64,000 bases of DNA, taken from NCBI RefSeq assembly GCF_001941945.1, contig NZ_CP015583.1, positions 2,921,501 to 2,985,500 on the forward strand, in the 5' to 3' direction. Of the stretch, positions 1-8,717 are shown in pieces; the first letter of the stretch is position 1, and each line of letters begins with the position of its first letter. The notes below the pieces were generated by a model, which was given only the letters and a program-made list of their open reading frames with translations, was not told the DNA's origin and ran no database searches. This DNA is from Roseomonas gilardii (GTDB taxonomy: Bacteria > Pseudomonadota > Alphaproteobacteria > Acetobacterales > Acetobacteraceae). The position numbers were made by a program, and so were the translations under genes.

Positions 1-1016
1 TCGAAGCCCAGCCGCGAGCCGCCGCCCGCCGCCACGGTGTTGATCGCCATCATCGGCGCGCGCATCCGCACGCCCGCCACCTCGGTCTCGAAGGCGCGCT
101 CGAACTGCCCCGCATAGAGCGCGACATCCGTGCTGGTGCCGCCCATGTCGAAGCCGATGATGCGGTCGAAGCCCGCCATGGCGGCGGTGCGCGCCGCGCC
201 GACGATGCCGCCCGCCGGGCCGGACAGGATCGCGTCCTTGCCCTCGAAGGCCGCCGCGTCGGCCAGCCCGCCGGAGGAGCGCATGAAGGAGAGCCGGGTG
301 CGGTCCCGCTCCGCCCGCCCGTCCGGGTTCAGCTCTCCCGCCACCTGGGCCACGTAGCGGCGCAGGATCGGCGAGAGATAGGCATCCACCACCGCCGTGT
401 CGGCGCGCGGCACGAGGCGCGGCAGCGGCGAGGCCCGGTGCGACAGAGAGACCTGGGCGAAGCCCTCCTCGCGCGCCAGGGCGCCGATGCGCTCCTCGTG
501 CTCCGGGCTGGCCCAGGCATGCAGCAGCGCCACCGCCACGGCGGGGATGCCGTCCGCCCTCGCCGCCCGCAGCGCCGCCCGCGCCGCATCCTCGTCCAGC
601 GGCTCGATCTCCCGCCCCTCGGCGTCGAGCCTGCCGCCGATCTCGGCCACGCGCTCATGCAGCAGCGAGGGCAGGCGCACATCCAGGTCGAAGAGGCGCG
701 GCCGCGCCTGGTTGCCGATGCGCGGCAGGTCGGCGAAGCCCCGGTTCAGGATCAGCAGCACACGCTCGCCCTTGCGCTCCAGCAGCGCGTTGGTGGCGAC
801 GGTGGTGCCCATCTTCACCGCCTCGACCGCGCCGGGCGGCAGCGCCTCGCCAGGTGCCAGCCCGAGGATCGCGCGGATGCCCGCCACCGCCGCGTCCCGG
901 TAGGCCTCCGGGTTTTCCGAGAGCAGCTTGCGCGTGCTCAGCCGCCCTTCCGGGTCGCGCGCCACGATGTCGGTGAAGGTCCCGCCGCGATCCACCCAGA
1001 ACTGCCAGCCCGCCAT
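1..1016 (-). CDS. Hydantoinase/5-oxoprolinase family protein, N-terminal part (cut by window edge)
   Basis: The reading frame runs leftward from ATG at 1016 and is still open at base 1, so only about 338 N-terminal residues are visible. It begins [16 protein letters not shown], the N-terminal signature of the HyuA/5-oxoprolinase family (ASKHA-like fold), and near the edge contains a second glycine-rich motif, [12 protein letters not shown], typical of the hydantoinase A domain. Family members open cyclic amides such as 5-oxoproline or hydantoins with ATP. Whether this is a full eukaryote-like 5-oxoprolinase (A and B domains fused, about 1,200 residues) or a separate HyuA cannot be told here. 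The divergent neighbour is a glutathione S-transferase, which fits a gamma-glutamyl-cycle role by context only. Confidence 0.85.
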   Translation of the reverse strand, partial: MAGWQFWVDRGGTFTDIVARDPEGRLSTRKLLSENPEAYRDAAVAGIRAILGLAPGEALPPGAVEAVKMGTTVATNALLERKGERVLLILNRGFADLPRIGNQARPRLFDLDVRLPSLLHERVAEIGGRLDAEGREIEPLDEDAARAALRAARADGIPAVAVALLHAWASPEHEERIGALAREEGFAQVSLSHRASPLPRLVPRADTAVVDAYLSPILRRYVAQVAGELNPDGRAERDRTRLSFMRSSGGLADAAAFEGKDAILSGPAGGIVGAARTAAMAGFDRIIGFDMGGTSTDVALYAGQFERAFETEVAGVRMRAPMMAINTVAAGGGSRLGF

Positions 1017-1175
1017 CGCCAGATCCCTATCCCGCCGGGGCCAGACCCCGGATCAACCCATGGCGCACGATGCGCAGCGCCCCGCCACGCGGCAACCCGG
1101 CCCGCCCGCCGGAAAGGGCCGGAAGCGGCAGCGCATGCCGTGCGTTTGCCTCCCATGCAAGCTCAGGAGCACCGC

Positions 1176-1904
1176 ATGGCCCAGCAAACCGCCTACGAAC
1201 TGTTCTACTGGCCCGGCCTGCCTGGGCGCGGCGAGTTCGTCCGCCTGGCGCTGGAGGCGGCCGGGGCACCCTATACCGACCATGCCCGGCACCCCAACGG
1301 CCTGGCGGCGATGCAGGCGCTGCTGGATGCCGCGAACCAGCCATGCCCACCCTTCGCACCGCCCTTCCTGCGCGACGGCCCGCTGCTGATCGGCCAGACC
1401 GCGGCCATCCTGCTGCATCTGGGCCGCCGGCACGGGCTGGCACCGGCGGCGGAGGCGGACCGTCTCTGGTGCCACCAGATCCAGCTCACCATCGCCGACC
1501 TGGTGACGGAGGCGCACGACACCCACCACCCGGTCTCCGCCTCCCTCTACTACGAGGAGCAGAAGCCCGAGGCCGCCCGGCGCGCGCAGGACTTCCGCGA
1601 CAACCGGATGCCGAAATTCCTCGGCTGGTTCGAGCGCATCCTGGCCGCCAACCCCGCCGGCTCCAGCCATCTGGTGGACCAGGCGCCGAGCTACGCCGAC
1701 CTGTCGCTGTTCCAGGCCGTGGAAGGGCTGCGCTACGCCTTCCCACACGCCAGCGCGCGTGCCCTGCGAAAGGCCCCGCATGTCGCGGCCCTGGCCGCCT
1801 CGGTGGCGGGATGGCCGCGCATCGCCGCCTACCTCGCCAGCCCGCGCCGCCAGCCCTTCAACCAGAACGGCATCTTCCGCCACTACCCGGAGCTGGACGC
1901 GTAG
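1176..1904 (+). CDS. Glutathione S-transferase family protein
   Basis: A 242-residue cytosolic GST-like protein. The N-terminal thioredoxin-like domain opens with YELFYWPGLPGRGEFVRL, which resembles the sigma/alpha-type GST start with a candidate catalytic Tyr at residue 7 or 11. A GQTAAIL motif near residue 73 occupies the place of the glutathione-binding QSxAI motif. The C-terminal helical domain follows from about residue 95. The start is set by AGGAG at 1165-1169, six bases before the ATG; the frame is open far upstream but without such a site. It is transcribed divergently from the oxoprolinase-family gene across about 160 bases. The substrate is unknown. The family call is firm, the class is not. 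Confidence 0.87.
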   Translation: MAQQTAYELFYWPGLPGRGEFVRLALEAAGAPYTDHARHPNGLAAMQALLDAANQPCPPFAPPFLRDGPLLIGQTAAILLHLGRRHGLAPAAEADRLWCHQIQLTIADLVTEAHDTHHPVSASLYYEEQKPEAARRAQDFRDNRMPKFLGWFERILAANPAGSSHLVDQAPSYADLSLFQAVEGLRYAFPHASARALRKAPHVAALAASVAGWPRIAAYLASPRRQPFNQNGIFRHYPELDA

Positions 1905-2031
1905 CGCGGGCATCCCGTTGCCCATCCGGATCGAGACGGCCGGCGGCGGATTGCCGTGCAAGGCACGTCGCCCAGGCCCTCGCCCCGTGCTATGTGTCAT
2001 GTGAGAGCTGGGATCGCGCGGGTCGTCGGAT

Positions 2032-2829
2032 TTGGGTTTCTGGGGCAAGATCATCGGCAGTGCGCTCGGCTTCGCGGTCGGCGGCCCCTTTGGCGCCATG
2101 CTCGGCGCCTCGCTGGGCCATGCCGCGGACGAGGGCGCGCTGCGCGGCGCCCTGCCGGGCGGCGCCAACCTCGCGGGGATGCTCGGGTCGCGCGAGACGG
2201 TCTTCGCCATTTCCGTCGTGGTGCTGTCCGCCAAGCTCGCCAAGTGCGACGGCCCGGTGCGGCGTGCCGAGATCGACGCCTTCAAGACGCAGTTCCGCAT
2301 CCCGCCCGAGAACATGAAGGAAGTGGGCGAGCTCTTCGACCGTGCCCGCGACAGTGCCGAGGGCTACGAACCCTATGCCCAGAAGCTCGCCGAGGCCTTT
2401 GCCGGCGAGAAGGGCATGCTGGAGGACGTGCTGGCGGCCCTGTTCCGCATCGCCACGGCGGACGCGCCGCTGAACCAGGCGGAATACCGCTTCCTCGGCA
2501 ATGTCCACCGCCTCCTCGCCCTCGACCTTCCGGCCTGGGAGCGCGCCAGCCAGGGCCGCCCGCGCCATTTCGGTCCGGAAGGCGCCCGCCAGGGCGGCGG
2601 CCATGCCCCGGCGGTGAGCGAGGGGCCCGACCCCTATGCCACGCTGGGCCTGGCGCCCGGGGCCAGCAACGAGGCGGTGCGCGCCGCCTGGCGCGGCCTG
2701 ATCCGCGAGAACCACCCGGATGCCCTCACCGCCCGCGGCATGTCCGCGGAGCTGGTGCGGCGCGCCACCGGGCGCATGGCCGAGATCAACGCGGCCTGGG
2801 ACCGGATCAAGCGGGAGCGCGGCCTATGA
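2032..2829 (+). CDS. djlA: DjlA-like co-chaperone: TerB domain plus C-terminal J domain
   Basis: A 265-residue protein starting with a TTG codon. Residues 1-30 are a glycine-rich hydrophobic segment (GFWGKIIGSALGFAVGG), like the single membrane anchor of DjlA. Residues 55-165 form a helical TerB-like domain, and residues 200-265 a J domain with the HPD triad at 228-230. DjlA proteins stimulate DnaK ATPase activity from the inner membrane. The stop overlaps the start of the downstream amidase gene by four bases (ATGA), so the two are probably co-translated. No ATG lies upstream in a better position and the N-terminus matches the family only from this TTG, hence the chosen start. The specific client is unknown. 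Confidence 0.82.
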   Translation: MGFWGKIIGSALGFAVGGPFGAMLGASLGHAADEGALRGALPGGANLAGMLGSRETVFAISVVVLSAKLAKCDGPVRRAEIDAFKTQFRIPPENMKEVGELFDRARDSAEGYEPYAQKLAEAFAGEKGMLEDVLAALFRIATADAPLNQAEYRFLGNVHRLLALDLPAWERASQGRPRHFGPEGARQGGGHAPAVSEGPDPYATLGLAPGASNEAVRAAWRGLIRENHPDALTARGMSAELVRRATGRMAEINAAWDRIKRERGL

Positions 2830-3554
2830 GCATCAGCCAGATCACCGTCGCGGACCTGCCGAGCCCCAACCAGGACGACCGGCCGGATGGCATGCCGGTG
2901 GACATGCTGATCCTCCATTACACGGACATGGAAAGCGGCGCGGCCGCCATCGCGCGGCTGCGCGACCCGGAGGCCAGGGTCTCCTCCCACTACGTGGTGG
3001 AGGAGGACGGGAGCATCTTCCGCCTGGTGCCGGAGCACCGCCGCGCCTTCCATGCCGGCATCTCCCACTGGCGCGGGCACGACACGCTGAACGGGCGCTC
3101 GATCGGCATCGAGGTGGTCAATCCCGGCCATTCCTGCGGCTACCGCCCCTTCCCCGCCCTGCAGATGGCCGCGCTCTGCGACCTCTGCCTGGAGATCCTG
3201 TCCCGCTGGCCCATCCCGGCGCGCAACGTGGTCGGCCATTCCGACGTGGCGCCGGACCGCAAGATCGACCCGGGCGAACTCTTCGACTGGCAGGGCCTCG
3301 CCGCCAACGGCGTCGGCCTCTGGCCGGCCGGCGTGTCCGGCCATTCCACCCGGCCGCTCCAGGACGGCACGGCCCGCGCCCTGCCGCTGCTCCAGGCCAT
3401 CGGCTATCCGGTGGACCCGGCGCGTCCGGAGATCGTGCTCTCCGCCTTCCAGCGCCATTGGCGGCAGGAAACCGTTTCGGGAGAGGCCGACTCGGGCACG
3501 CTCGCCCGCATCGAGGCCGTCGCCGCACTCTGCGGCATCGCGCCGGAGGACTGA
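2826..3554 (+). CDS. N-acetylmuramoyl-L-alanine amidase, AmpD/AmiD type
   Basis: A 242-residue amidase_2 (zinc T7-lysozyme-like) enzyme. Such enzymes cleave the bond between N-acetylmuramic acid and the stem peptide, in anhydro-muropeptide recycling (AmpD) or on murein (AmiD). Candidate zinc ligands are His31 (ILHYT), His138 (GHSD) and Asp148 (KIDPG); Glu96 in GIEVVN is also conserved. The C-terminal 50-60 residues look like a small peptidoglycan-binding module, more like AmiD than AmpD. No signal peptide is visible, which favours a cytoplasmic recycling role. The gene overlaps the djlA-like gene by ATGA. AmpD or AmiD is left open, so no symbol is given. Confidence 0.87.
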   Translation: MSISQITVADLPSPNQDDRPDGMPVDMLILHYTDMESGAAAIARLRDPEARVSSHYVVEEDGSIFRLVPEHRRAFHAGISHWRGHDTLNGRSIGIEVVNPGHSCGYRPFPALQMAALCDLCLEILSRWPIPARNVVGHSDVAPDRKIDPGELFDWQGLAANGVGLWPAGVSGHSTRPLQDGTARALPLLQAIGYPVDPARPEIVLSAFQRHWRQETVSGEADSGTLARIEAVAALCGIAPED

Positions 3555-3620
3555 CGGGCGGCCCGGGGCCTTCCGCCCCGCTTGCTTCGATTCGCCGGAA
3601 GCCCCATACCCCGCCCCGCC

Positions 3621-4044
3621 AGATGGTCGGACGGCCGCGCTTCGGGCTCAGCCCGAATCGAGGAAAGTCCGGGCTCCACGGAAAAGCGGTGCCGGCTAAC
3701 GGCCGGCGGGGGTCAAACCCCAGGGAAAGTGCCACAGAAAACAGACCGCCCGGCCGGACCGGCGCCCTCGTGGTGCCGCAACCCTGCCGGGTAAGGGTGA
3801 AAAGGTGCGGCAAGAGCGCACCGCGCCCCCGGCAACGGGGGCGGCACGGTAAACCCCACCGGGAGCAAGACCGAATAGGGGCGGCCGGCGAGCGCGGCGG
3901 ATTCGTCCGTTCCGCGCCGGCGCAGGGGTTTTTCCGCCTCGCCGCCCGGGTTGGTCGCGTGAGGCGCGCCGCGAGGCGCGTCCCAGAGGAATGGTCGTCC
4001 ATCGTCCGAGAGGGCGGTGACAGAACCCGGCTTACAGACCATCT
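3621..4044 (+). ncRNA. rnpB: RNase P RNA, class A
   Basis: The ends form P1: AGATGGTC at 3621-3628 pairs exactly with GACCATCT at 4037-4044, and two more flanking pairs are possible. Just inside lies the universally conserved GAGGAAAGTCCGGGCTCC segment (3659-3676). The matching 3' core, ACAGAACCCGGCTTA, lies near 4020-4034. Together these form P4 and the catalytic core of bacterial type A RNase P RNA, which matures tRNA 5' ends. The length of about 424 nt is normal for alphaproteobacteria. Its position just before mraZ is common in this class. Open frames crossing it on both strands are spurious. Confidence 0.96.
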
Positions 4045-4400
4045 GGCGCCTCCCCTTTACGAAACACCCGCATAAGTTGTTGTTTCGCTGGGTCGCCGCT
4101 TGAAGCAAGCGCCGCAAACCCCTGTTTTTTCATGTGTCACACCGGCAACACTGATCCGTAACCACGCACCATCTCGTGCAGGGCTCGTCTTCGTCCTTGG
4201 CGGGGCTCCATCGCCCATGATATCCCGTGTCATCCCGTGAGGCTCAGATCCTGAGGGGGGCTGAGGGGCCTGCGGGTGGTCGGGCGAGCCGGTGGGATCG
4301 GGGGGTCCCGCCGGCCGCTGTCCCGACCGGATCAGGGGAATGGCCGGTCCGCGCCTGCGCCGTTCCTGGAACCCTTGGGGGAGGGGGATGATCGACGCGC
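4045..4400 (+). other. Intergenic region between rnpB and mraZ (dcw leader)
   Basis: These 356 bases hold no convincing gene. A short hairpin, CGCTTG-AAG-CAAGCG, lies at about 4098-4112 and a T6 tract follows near 4125, a weak candidate for the rnpB terminator. Further on, CTCAG-ATC-CTGAG and two CTGAGGGG repeats occur at about 4240-4270. The dcw promoter is expected here, but I cannot place a clear -35/-10 pair or a convincing set of spaced TGGGN MraZ boxes. Confidence 0.5.
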
Positions 4401-4895
4401 ATGTCCCTCTTCCTGGGCACCATCACCAACAAGCTGGACAAGAAGGGGCGCGTCTCCATTCCGGCCCCGTACCGCTCGCTGATGGCCCGTCTGGGCGTCG
4501 AGGAGCTGATCCTGCGTCCCTATCACCTGGACCCCTGTGTGGAGGGGTGGCCGCAGAGCGCCTTCGAGCAGTACTCCGCCGATGCGCAGCCGGCCGATCC
4601 CTTCGAGGACCCGCAGGACGACCTGTTGCTGACCCTCTTCTCCCAGGCCGAGAGCATCCGCCCCGATTCCGAGGGCCGCGTGGTGCTGAGCGAGGCGCTG
4701 ATCGCCTATGCCAACCTCACCGAGAGCGTGGCCTTCGCCGGGCTGGGCAAGAAGTTCCAGATCTGGGAACCCAATACGCTGAAGGAACGCCAGGCCGCCG
4801 CCATGAAGGCGCGGCAGGAGAAGCAGCGCGCCCGCGAGGCCCTGCAGACCGCCCTGGGCATCGACGGCCGCCGCGGCGGCAGGGACGAGGCATGA
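4401..4895 (+). CDS. mraZ: Transcriptional regulator MraZ
   Basis: A 164-residue protein, first gene of the dcw cluster. It has two SpoVT/AbrB-type double-psi-beta domains: residues 4-50, with [13 protein letters not shown], and about 75-120, with [14 protein letters not shown]. In other bacteria MraZ forms a ring-shaped oligomer that binds repeats upstream of its own gene and represses the cluster. The length is slightly above the usual 140-152 because of a basic C-terminal helix (about 130-164). The ATG at 4401 fits the conserved N-terminus; a GGGGGAGGGGG stretch about 13-20 bases upstream may serve as ribosome binding site. Another ATG at 4388 is out of frame. The stop overlaps rsmH by ATGA. 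Confidence 0.95.
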   Translation: MSLFLGTITNKLDKKGRVSIPAPYRSLMARLGVEELILRPYHLDPCVEGWPQSAFEQYSADAQPADPFEDPQDDLLLTLFSQAESIRPDSEGRVVLSEALIAYANLTESVAFAGLGKKFQIWEPNTLKERQAAAMKARQEKQRAREALQTALGIDGRRGGRDEA

Positions 4896-5851
4896 GCGAC
4901 GGCCTCGGCTTCACCCGCCGCCAGGGCCATGCCCCGGTGATGCTGCGGGAGGTGCTGGACAGCCTCGCCCCGCGCGATGGCGGCCACTATCTCGACGGCA
5001 CCTTCGGCGGCGGCGGCTACACCGCCGCGATCCTGGAGGCCGCGGACTGCACCGTCTGGGCAGTGGACCGCGACCCGGACGCGATCGCCCGCGGCGCTGC
5101 CCTGGCGGAGCGCTTCGCCGGCCGCCTGCACCTCGTCCCCGGCCGCTTCGGCGACCTCGCCACGCTGGCCGCCGGGCACGGCATCCCGCCGCTGGACGGC
5201 GTCGTCTTCGACCTCGGCGTTTCCTCCTTCCAGCTCGACCAGGCCGAGCGCGGCTTCTCCTTCCGCGCCGAAGGGCCGCTCGACATGCGGATGGAACGCG
5301 ATGGCCCCTCGGCGGCCGATCTCGTGAACACCCTGCCGGAGCGCGAGCTGGCCGACATCCTCTGGCAGCTCGGCGAGGAGCGGCATTCCCGCCGCGTCGC
5401 GCGCGCCATCCTCGCCGCCCGGGCCGAGGCGCCGATCACCACCACGCTGCGCCTGGCCGAGATCGTGCGCGGCGCCGTGCCACGCGATCCGTCCGGCATC
5501 GACGGCGCCACCCGCTCCTTCCAGGCGCTGCGCCTGAAGGTGAACGACGAGCTGGGCGAGGTGGAGCGCGGCCTCGCTGCCGGTGCCGAGGCCCTGGCCC
5601 CCGGCGGCCGCCTCGTCGTCGTGGCCTTCCACTCGCTGGAAGACCGGATCGTGAAGCGCTTCCTGCGCGATGCCAGCGGCCGCACGCCCGCCGCCTCCCG
5701 GCACGACCCGGCCGCCCTCCGCCCCCGGACGGAGGCCCAGCGCTTCCGGCTGCTGACCAATTCCGCCCTCCGCCCCGAGGCGGAGGAGACCCGTTCCAAC
5801 CCGCGCGCGCGCTCCGCGAGGCTGCGCGCCATGGAGAGGCTTGCCCCATGA
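4892..5851 (+). CDS. rsmH: 16S rRNA (cytosine1402-N4)-methyltransferase RsmH
   Basis: A 319-residue cytoplasmic methyltransferase, once called MraW, that N4-methylates C1402 of 16S rRNA in the decoding centre using S-adenosylmethionine. It shows the opening [14 protein letters not shown], the SAM-binding [11 protein letters not shown] loop at residues 34-44, an acidic ribose-binding residue in VDRDPDA near 59, and the family motif [10 protein letters not shown] near 107-116. The length is standard for the family. The start is the ATG overlapping the mraZ stop by four bases, and its own stop overlaps ftsL in the same way. The protein is an ordinary member of the cluster. Confidence 0.97.
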   Translation: MSDGLGFTRRQGHAPVMLREVLDSLAPRDGGHYLDGTFGGGGYTAAILEAADCTVWAVDRDPDAIARGAALAERFAGRLHLVPGRFGDLATLAAGHGIPPLDGVVFDLGVSSFQLDQAERGFSFRAEGPLDMRMERDGPSAADLVNTLPERELADILWQLGEERHSRRVARAILAARAEAPITTTLRLAEIVRGAVPRDPSGIDGATRSFQALRLKVNDELGEVERGLAAGAEALAPGGRLVVVAFHSLEDRIVKRFLRDASGRTPAASRHDPAALRPRTEAQRFRLLTNSALRPEAEETRSNPRARSARLRAMERLAP

Positions 5852-6735
5852 TACGCCCGCTGACGCTGCTCACTCTTCTCGCCGCCAGCGGGGCGGGGCT
5901 GCATCTGTACAAGGTGAAGCACGAGGTCGCCCTGCTGGACCGCGAGCTGGCCCAGATCCAGGGGCAGACCGAGGCCGCCAAGGCGCGCACCGGCATCCTG
6001 AAGGCGGAGTGGCAGCTCCTGAACGAACCGGAGCGGCTGCGCCGGAACGTCGAGCAGTACCTGCCGCTCGACACCATGCAGCCGAACCAGTTCATCCGCG
6101 CCGCCGATATCGACAAGCGCCTGCCGCAGGCGGTGGCCTTCGCCGGGCCGCGCAACCTCTTCGCCGTGCCGGCGGACACCGCGGTGGCCGCCGCCGAGGC
6201 GCCCGCGCAGGACGAGGCGGCTCCGGCCTCCGCCGCGCCGGTCGCTCTGGCCTCCGCCGCGATCGCGGCCGCCCCGGCGGTGCGCGCCGCCGAGGCCGCG
6301 TCCGCCGTCCGGAACAGCGAGCCCGCCTCGCCGGTCAAGACGGCCGAGAGCCCGGCCCGCGCCAGCCCCCGCAAGACCGAGACGGCCGAACGCCCCGCGC
6401 GCCGCGAGCCGGAGCCCGTGCGCCGCGAGCTGGCGCGCCATGCCGAGCCCGCGCCGCGCGTGCTGGAGGCCGTGGAGCGGCGTGAGCAGACGCCGCGCGC
6501 CGTGCCGGTGGCCGCCCGGCCCGCCCCGGTCCCGCCGCCCCGCCCGGTGGCGCCGCAGATCGCCGAGGCCGCCCCGATCCCGAGCCAGGGCCGCCCGCTC
6601 TACCGCCCCGCCATGGCCACGCCGCCCTCGGCGCCCGTTCCCACGGCTTCCGCTTTGGGTGGCGTGCGCAGCATGCTCGCCCCGCCGGTGCCGCTGGCAC
6701 CGCCCGTGCCCGTCGCCTCCGCCGCCACGCGATGA
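5848..6735 (+). CDS. ftsL: Cell division protein FtsL, with long disordered C-terminus
   Basis: A 295-residue bitopic membrane protein placed as ftsL, between rsmH and ftsI. FtsL, with FtsB and FtsQ, activates the FtsWI synthase. Residues 4-21 form the single membrane helix, followed by a heptad-like segment (about 25-75) with the helix-breaking [16 protein letters not shown] end typical of the family. The remainder, from about residue 105, is rich in Ala, Pro, Glu and Arg and looks disordered. Known FtsL proteins are usually 90-130 residues, so this is nearly three times normal. Both ends overlap neighbouring genes by ATGA, so the long reading frame is genuine. Identity rests on position and topology more than on sequence. 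Confidence 0.83.
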   Translation: MIRPLTLLTLLAASGAGLHLYKVKHEVALLDRELAQIQGQTEAAKARTGILKAEWQLLNEPERLRRNVEQYLPLDTMQPNQFIRAADIDKRLPQAVAFAGPRNLFAVPADTAVAAAEAPAQDEAAPASAAPVALASAAIAAAPAVRAAEAASAVRNSEPASPVKTAESPARASPRKTETAERPARREPEPVRRELARHAEPAPRVLEAVERREQTPRAVPVAARPAPVPPPRPVAPQIAEAAPIPSQGRPLYRPAMATPPSAPVPTASALGGVRSMLAPPVPLAPPVPVASAATR

Positions 6736-8717
6736 CCCCGCCCCGCGCCCCGAAGGCCGACGACGCCCCGCCGCTGCTCCGCGCCCGCGCGCGGGTGGAG
6801 GGCCGGCAGCCTGGCACGGCCGGCCGCGGGCGCGGCTCGCAGCCCGACCTCGCCCGCCGCGCCGCGCTGGAACGCTCGCGCGGCCGGCTGGTGATCACCG
6901 CGCTGGGCTTCGGCCTGCTCTTCGCCGCGGTGGGCGCGAAGCTCACCCTGGCCACGCTGATCGACCCGCGCGAGCCGCGGCGGATCGCCATGCGTCCGAA
7001 CACCGGCGCGCCCGTCGCCACCGCCGCCTCGCGCGCCCCGATCACCGACCGCAACGGGGAGATCCTGGCCGTCTCGCTGCCGGTGACGGAGCTGGTGGCC
7101 AATCCGAAGGTGATCGACAACCCGGCCGATGTCGCCGGCAAGCTGGTCAGGATCCTGCCGCAGATGGACCGCGACAAGCTGGTCGCGCGGCTGTCGGGCG
7201 ACCGCCAGTTCGTCTACATCGCCCGCGCCCTGACGCCGCGGCAGACCCAGGCGGTGAACGATCTCGGCGTGGCCGGGCTGGAATTCCACACCTCCGAGCG
7301 CCGCTACTATCCGCAGGGACGCGCCGCCGTGCATGTGCTCGGCAACGTGGACGTGGACAACGAGGGCGTTTCCGGCGTCGAGCGCTTCTTCAACGAGCGG
7401 CTGCGCCTGAAGCCCGAGGAGGAGCTGCGCCTTTCCCTCGACGTGCGCGCCCAGGTGGCGATGCGCGATTCGCTACAGCAGGCGATCAACGACTTCAACG
7501 GCATCGGCGGCACCGCGATCCTGGAGGACGTCCGCACCGGCGAGATCATCACCATGATCTCGCTGCCGGACTACGATGCGGGCGACATCGGCGGCGCCAC
7601 GCCGGAACAGCGCTTCAACCGCGCGACCGTCGGCACCTACGAGCCCGGCTCGACCTTCAAGCTGCTCACCGCCTCGATGGCGCTGGAAAGCGGCACGAGC
7701 AACATCTACAGCAGCTTCGACGCCAGGAACCCGCTGCGCATCGGCCGCTTCACGATCCGGGACTTCCAGGGCAAGAACCGCGTCCTCGCCTTCCCCGAGG
7801 TCCTCGCCTATTCCTCGAATCTCGGCGCCGCCCGCATGGCCTGGGCCGCCGGGCCGCAGCGGCAGCGCGACTTCCTGCTGCGCATGAACATGCTCTCGAA
7901 GCTGCATCTGGAGCTGCCCGAGCTGGCCACGCCGCTGGCGCCCCCGGCCTCGCTGTGGAAGGAGGCGAGCACCTACACCATCGCCTTCGGCCAGGGCATC
8001 AGCGTCACGCCGCTGCACGTGGTCAACGCCATTTCCACCATCGCCAATGGCGGCATCCTGCGGCAGCCGACCCTGGTGGCGCAGCCGCCGGGGGTGGAGC
8101 GCCCGGGCACGCGCGTGATCTCGGAAGCCACCACCGCCATCGTGCGCAAGCTCATGCGCCTCGTGGTCACGGACGGCTTCGGCAAGACCGCCGAGGTTCC
8201 CGGCTATTTCCCCGGCGGCAAGACCGGCACGGCGCAGAAGGCCGGCGCGCATGGCGGCTACGTCCAGGGCAAGCGCATCGCCGCCTTCGTCGCCGCCTTC
8301 CCGATGCAGGCGCCGCGCTACACGATCTACATGATGATCGACGAGCCGAAGCCGAACGCGAAGAGCTACGGCTACGCCACCGCCGGCTGGGTCGCCGCCC
8401 CCGCCGCCGGCCGCGCCATAGCCCGCGTCGCGCCGATCCTGGGCATGGTGCCGGACGATCCCAAGGACCCGGCGATCAACCAGGCGCTCTACATCCCGCT
8501 GCAGCCCGGCCGCGGCCCGGCACCCTCCGCGCCGCCGGCCAGCAAGCCCGCCCAGGCCTCGGTGCCCGCCACCACCCGCCCGGCCTCGACCCCGATGCGC
8601 GCCACGCCGCCGGCCACCACCACGCCGCCCGGCACGCCGGAACATCCCGCGCGCGGGCCGCTGCGCGTCACCGATGCCGGCGAATGGCGCAACGCGGAGG
8701 CCCTGCCGCCCCGATGA
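6732..8717 (+). CDS. ftsI: Peptidoglycan transpeptidase FtsI (PBP3)
   Basis: A 661-residue class B penicillin-binding protein that cross-links septal peptidoglycan with FtsW. It has an Arg-rich cytoplasmic tail of about 52 residues, one membrane helix at about 53-75, a pedestal domain starting at APITDRNGE (about 103), and the transpeptidase domain. Active-site motifs are STFK (307-310, nucleophile Ser307), SSN (361-363) and KTG (497-499). A Pro/Ala-rich tail of about 90 residues follows the catalytic domain and has no recognised function. The length exceeds E. coli FtsI (588). ATGA overlaps join it to ftsL and murE. Confidence 0.96.
   Translation: MTPPRAPKADDAPPLLRARARVEGRQPGTAGRGRGSQPDLARRAALERSRGRLVITALGFGLLFAAVGAKLTLATLIDPREPRRIAMRPNTGAPVATAASRAPITDRNGEILAVSLPVTELVANPKVIDNPADVAGKLVRILPQMDRDKLVARLSGDRQFVYIARALTPRQTQAVNDLGVAGLEFHTSERRYYPQGRAAVHVLGNVDVDNEGVSGVERFFNERLRLKPEEELRLSLDVRAQVAMRDSLQQAINDFNGIGGTAILEDVRTGEIITMISLPDYDAGDIGGATPEQRFNRATVGTYEPGSTFKLLTASMALESGTSNIYSSFDARNPLRIGRFTIRDFQGKNRVLAFPEVLAYSSNLGAARMAWAAGPQRQRDFLLRMNMLSKLHLELPELATPLAPPASLWKEASTYTIAFGQGISVTPLHVVNAISTIANGGILRQPTLVAQPPGVERPGTRVISEATTAIVRKLMRLVVTDGFGKTAEVPGYFPGGKTGTAQKAGAHGGYVQGKRIAAFVAAFPMQAPRYTIYMMIDEPKPNAKSYGYATAGWVAAPAAGRAIARVAPILGMVPDDPKDPAINQALYIPLQPGRGPAPSAPPASKPAQASVPATTRPASTPMRATPPATTTPPGTPEHPARGPLRVTDAGEWRNAEALPPR

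Noticed and set aside
4245-4390. MraZ-box array (spaced TGGGN repeats) upstream of mraZ
   Set aside because: TGGGA and a possible GGGTC with correct 5-base spacing occur near 4290-4310, but a third unit is missing and the region is G-rich, so chance matches are likely.
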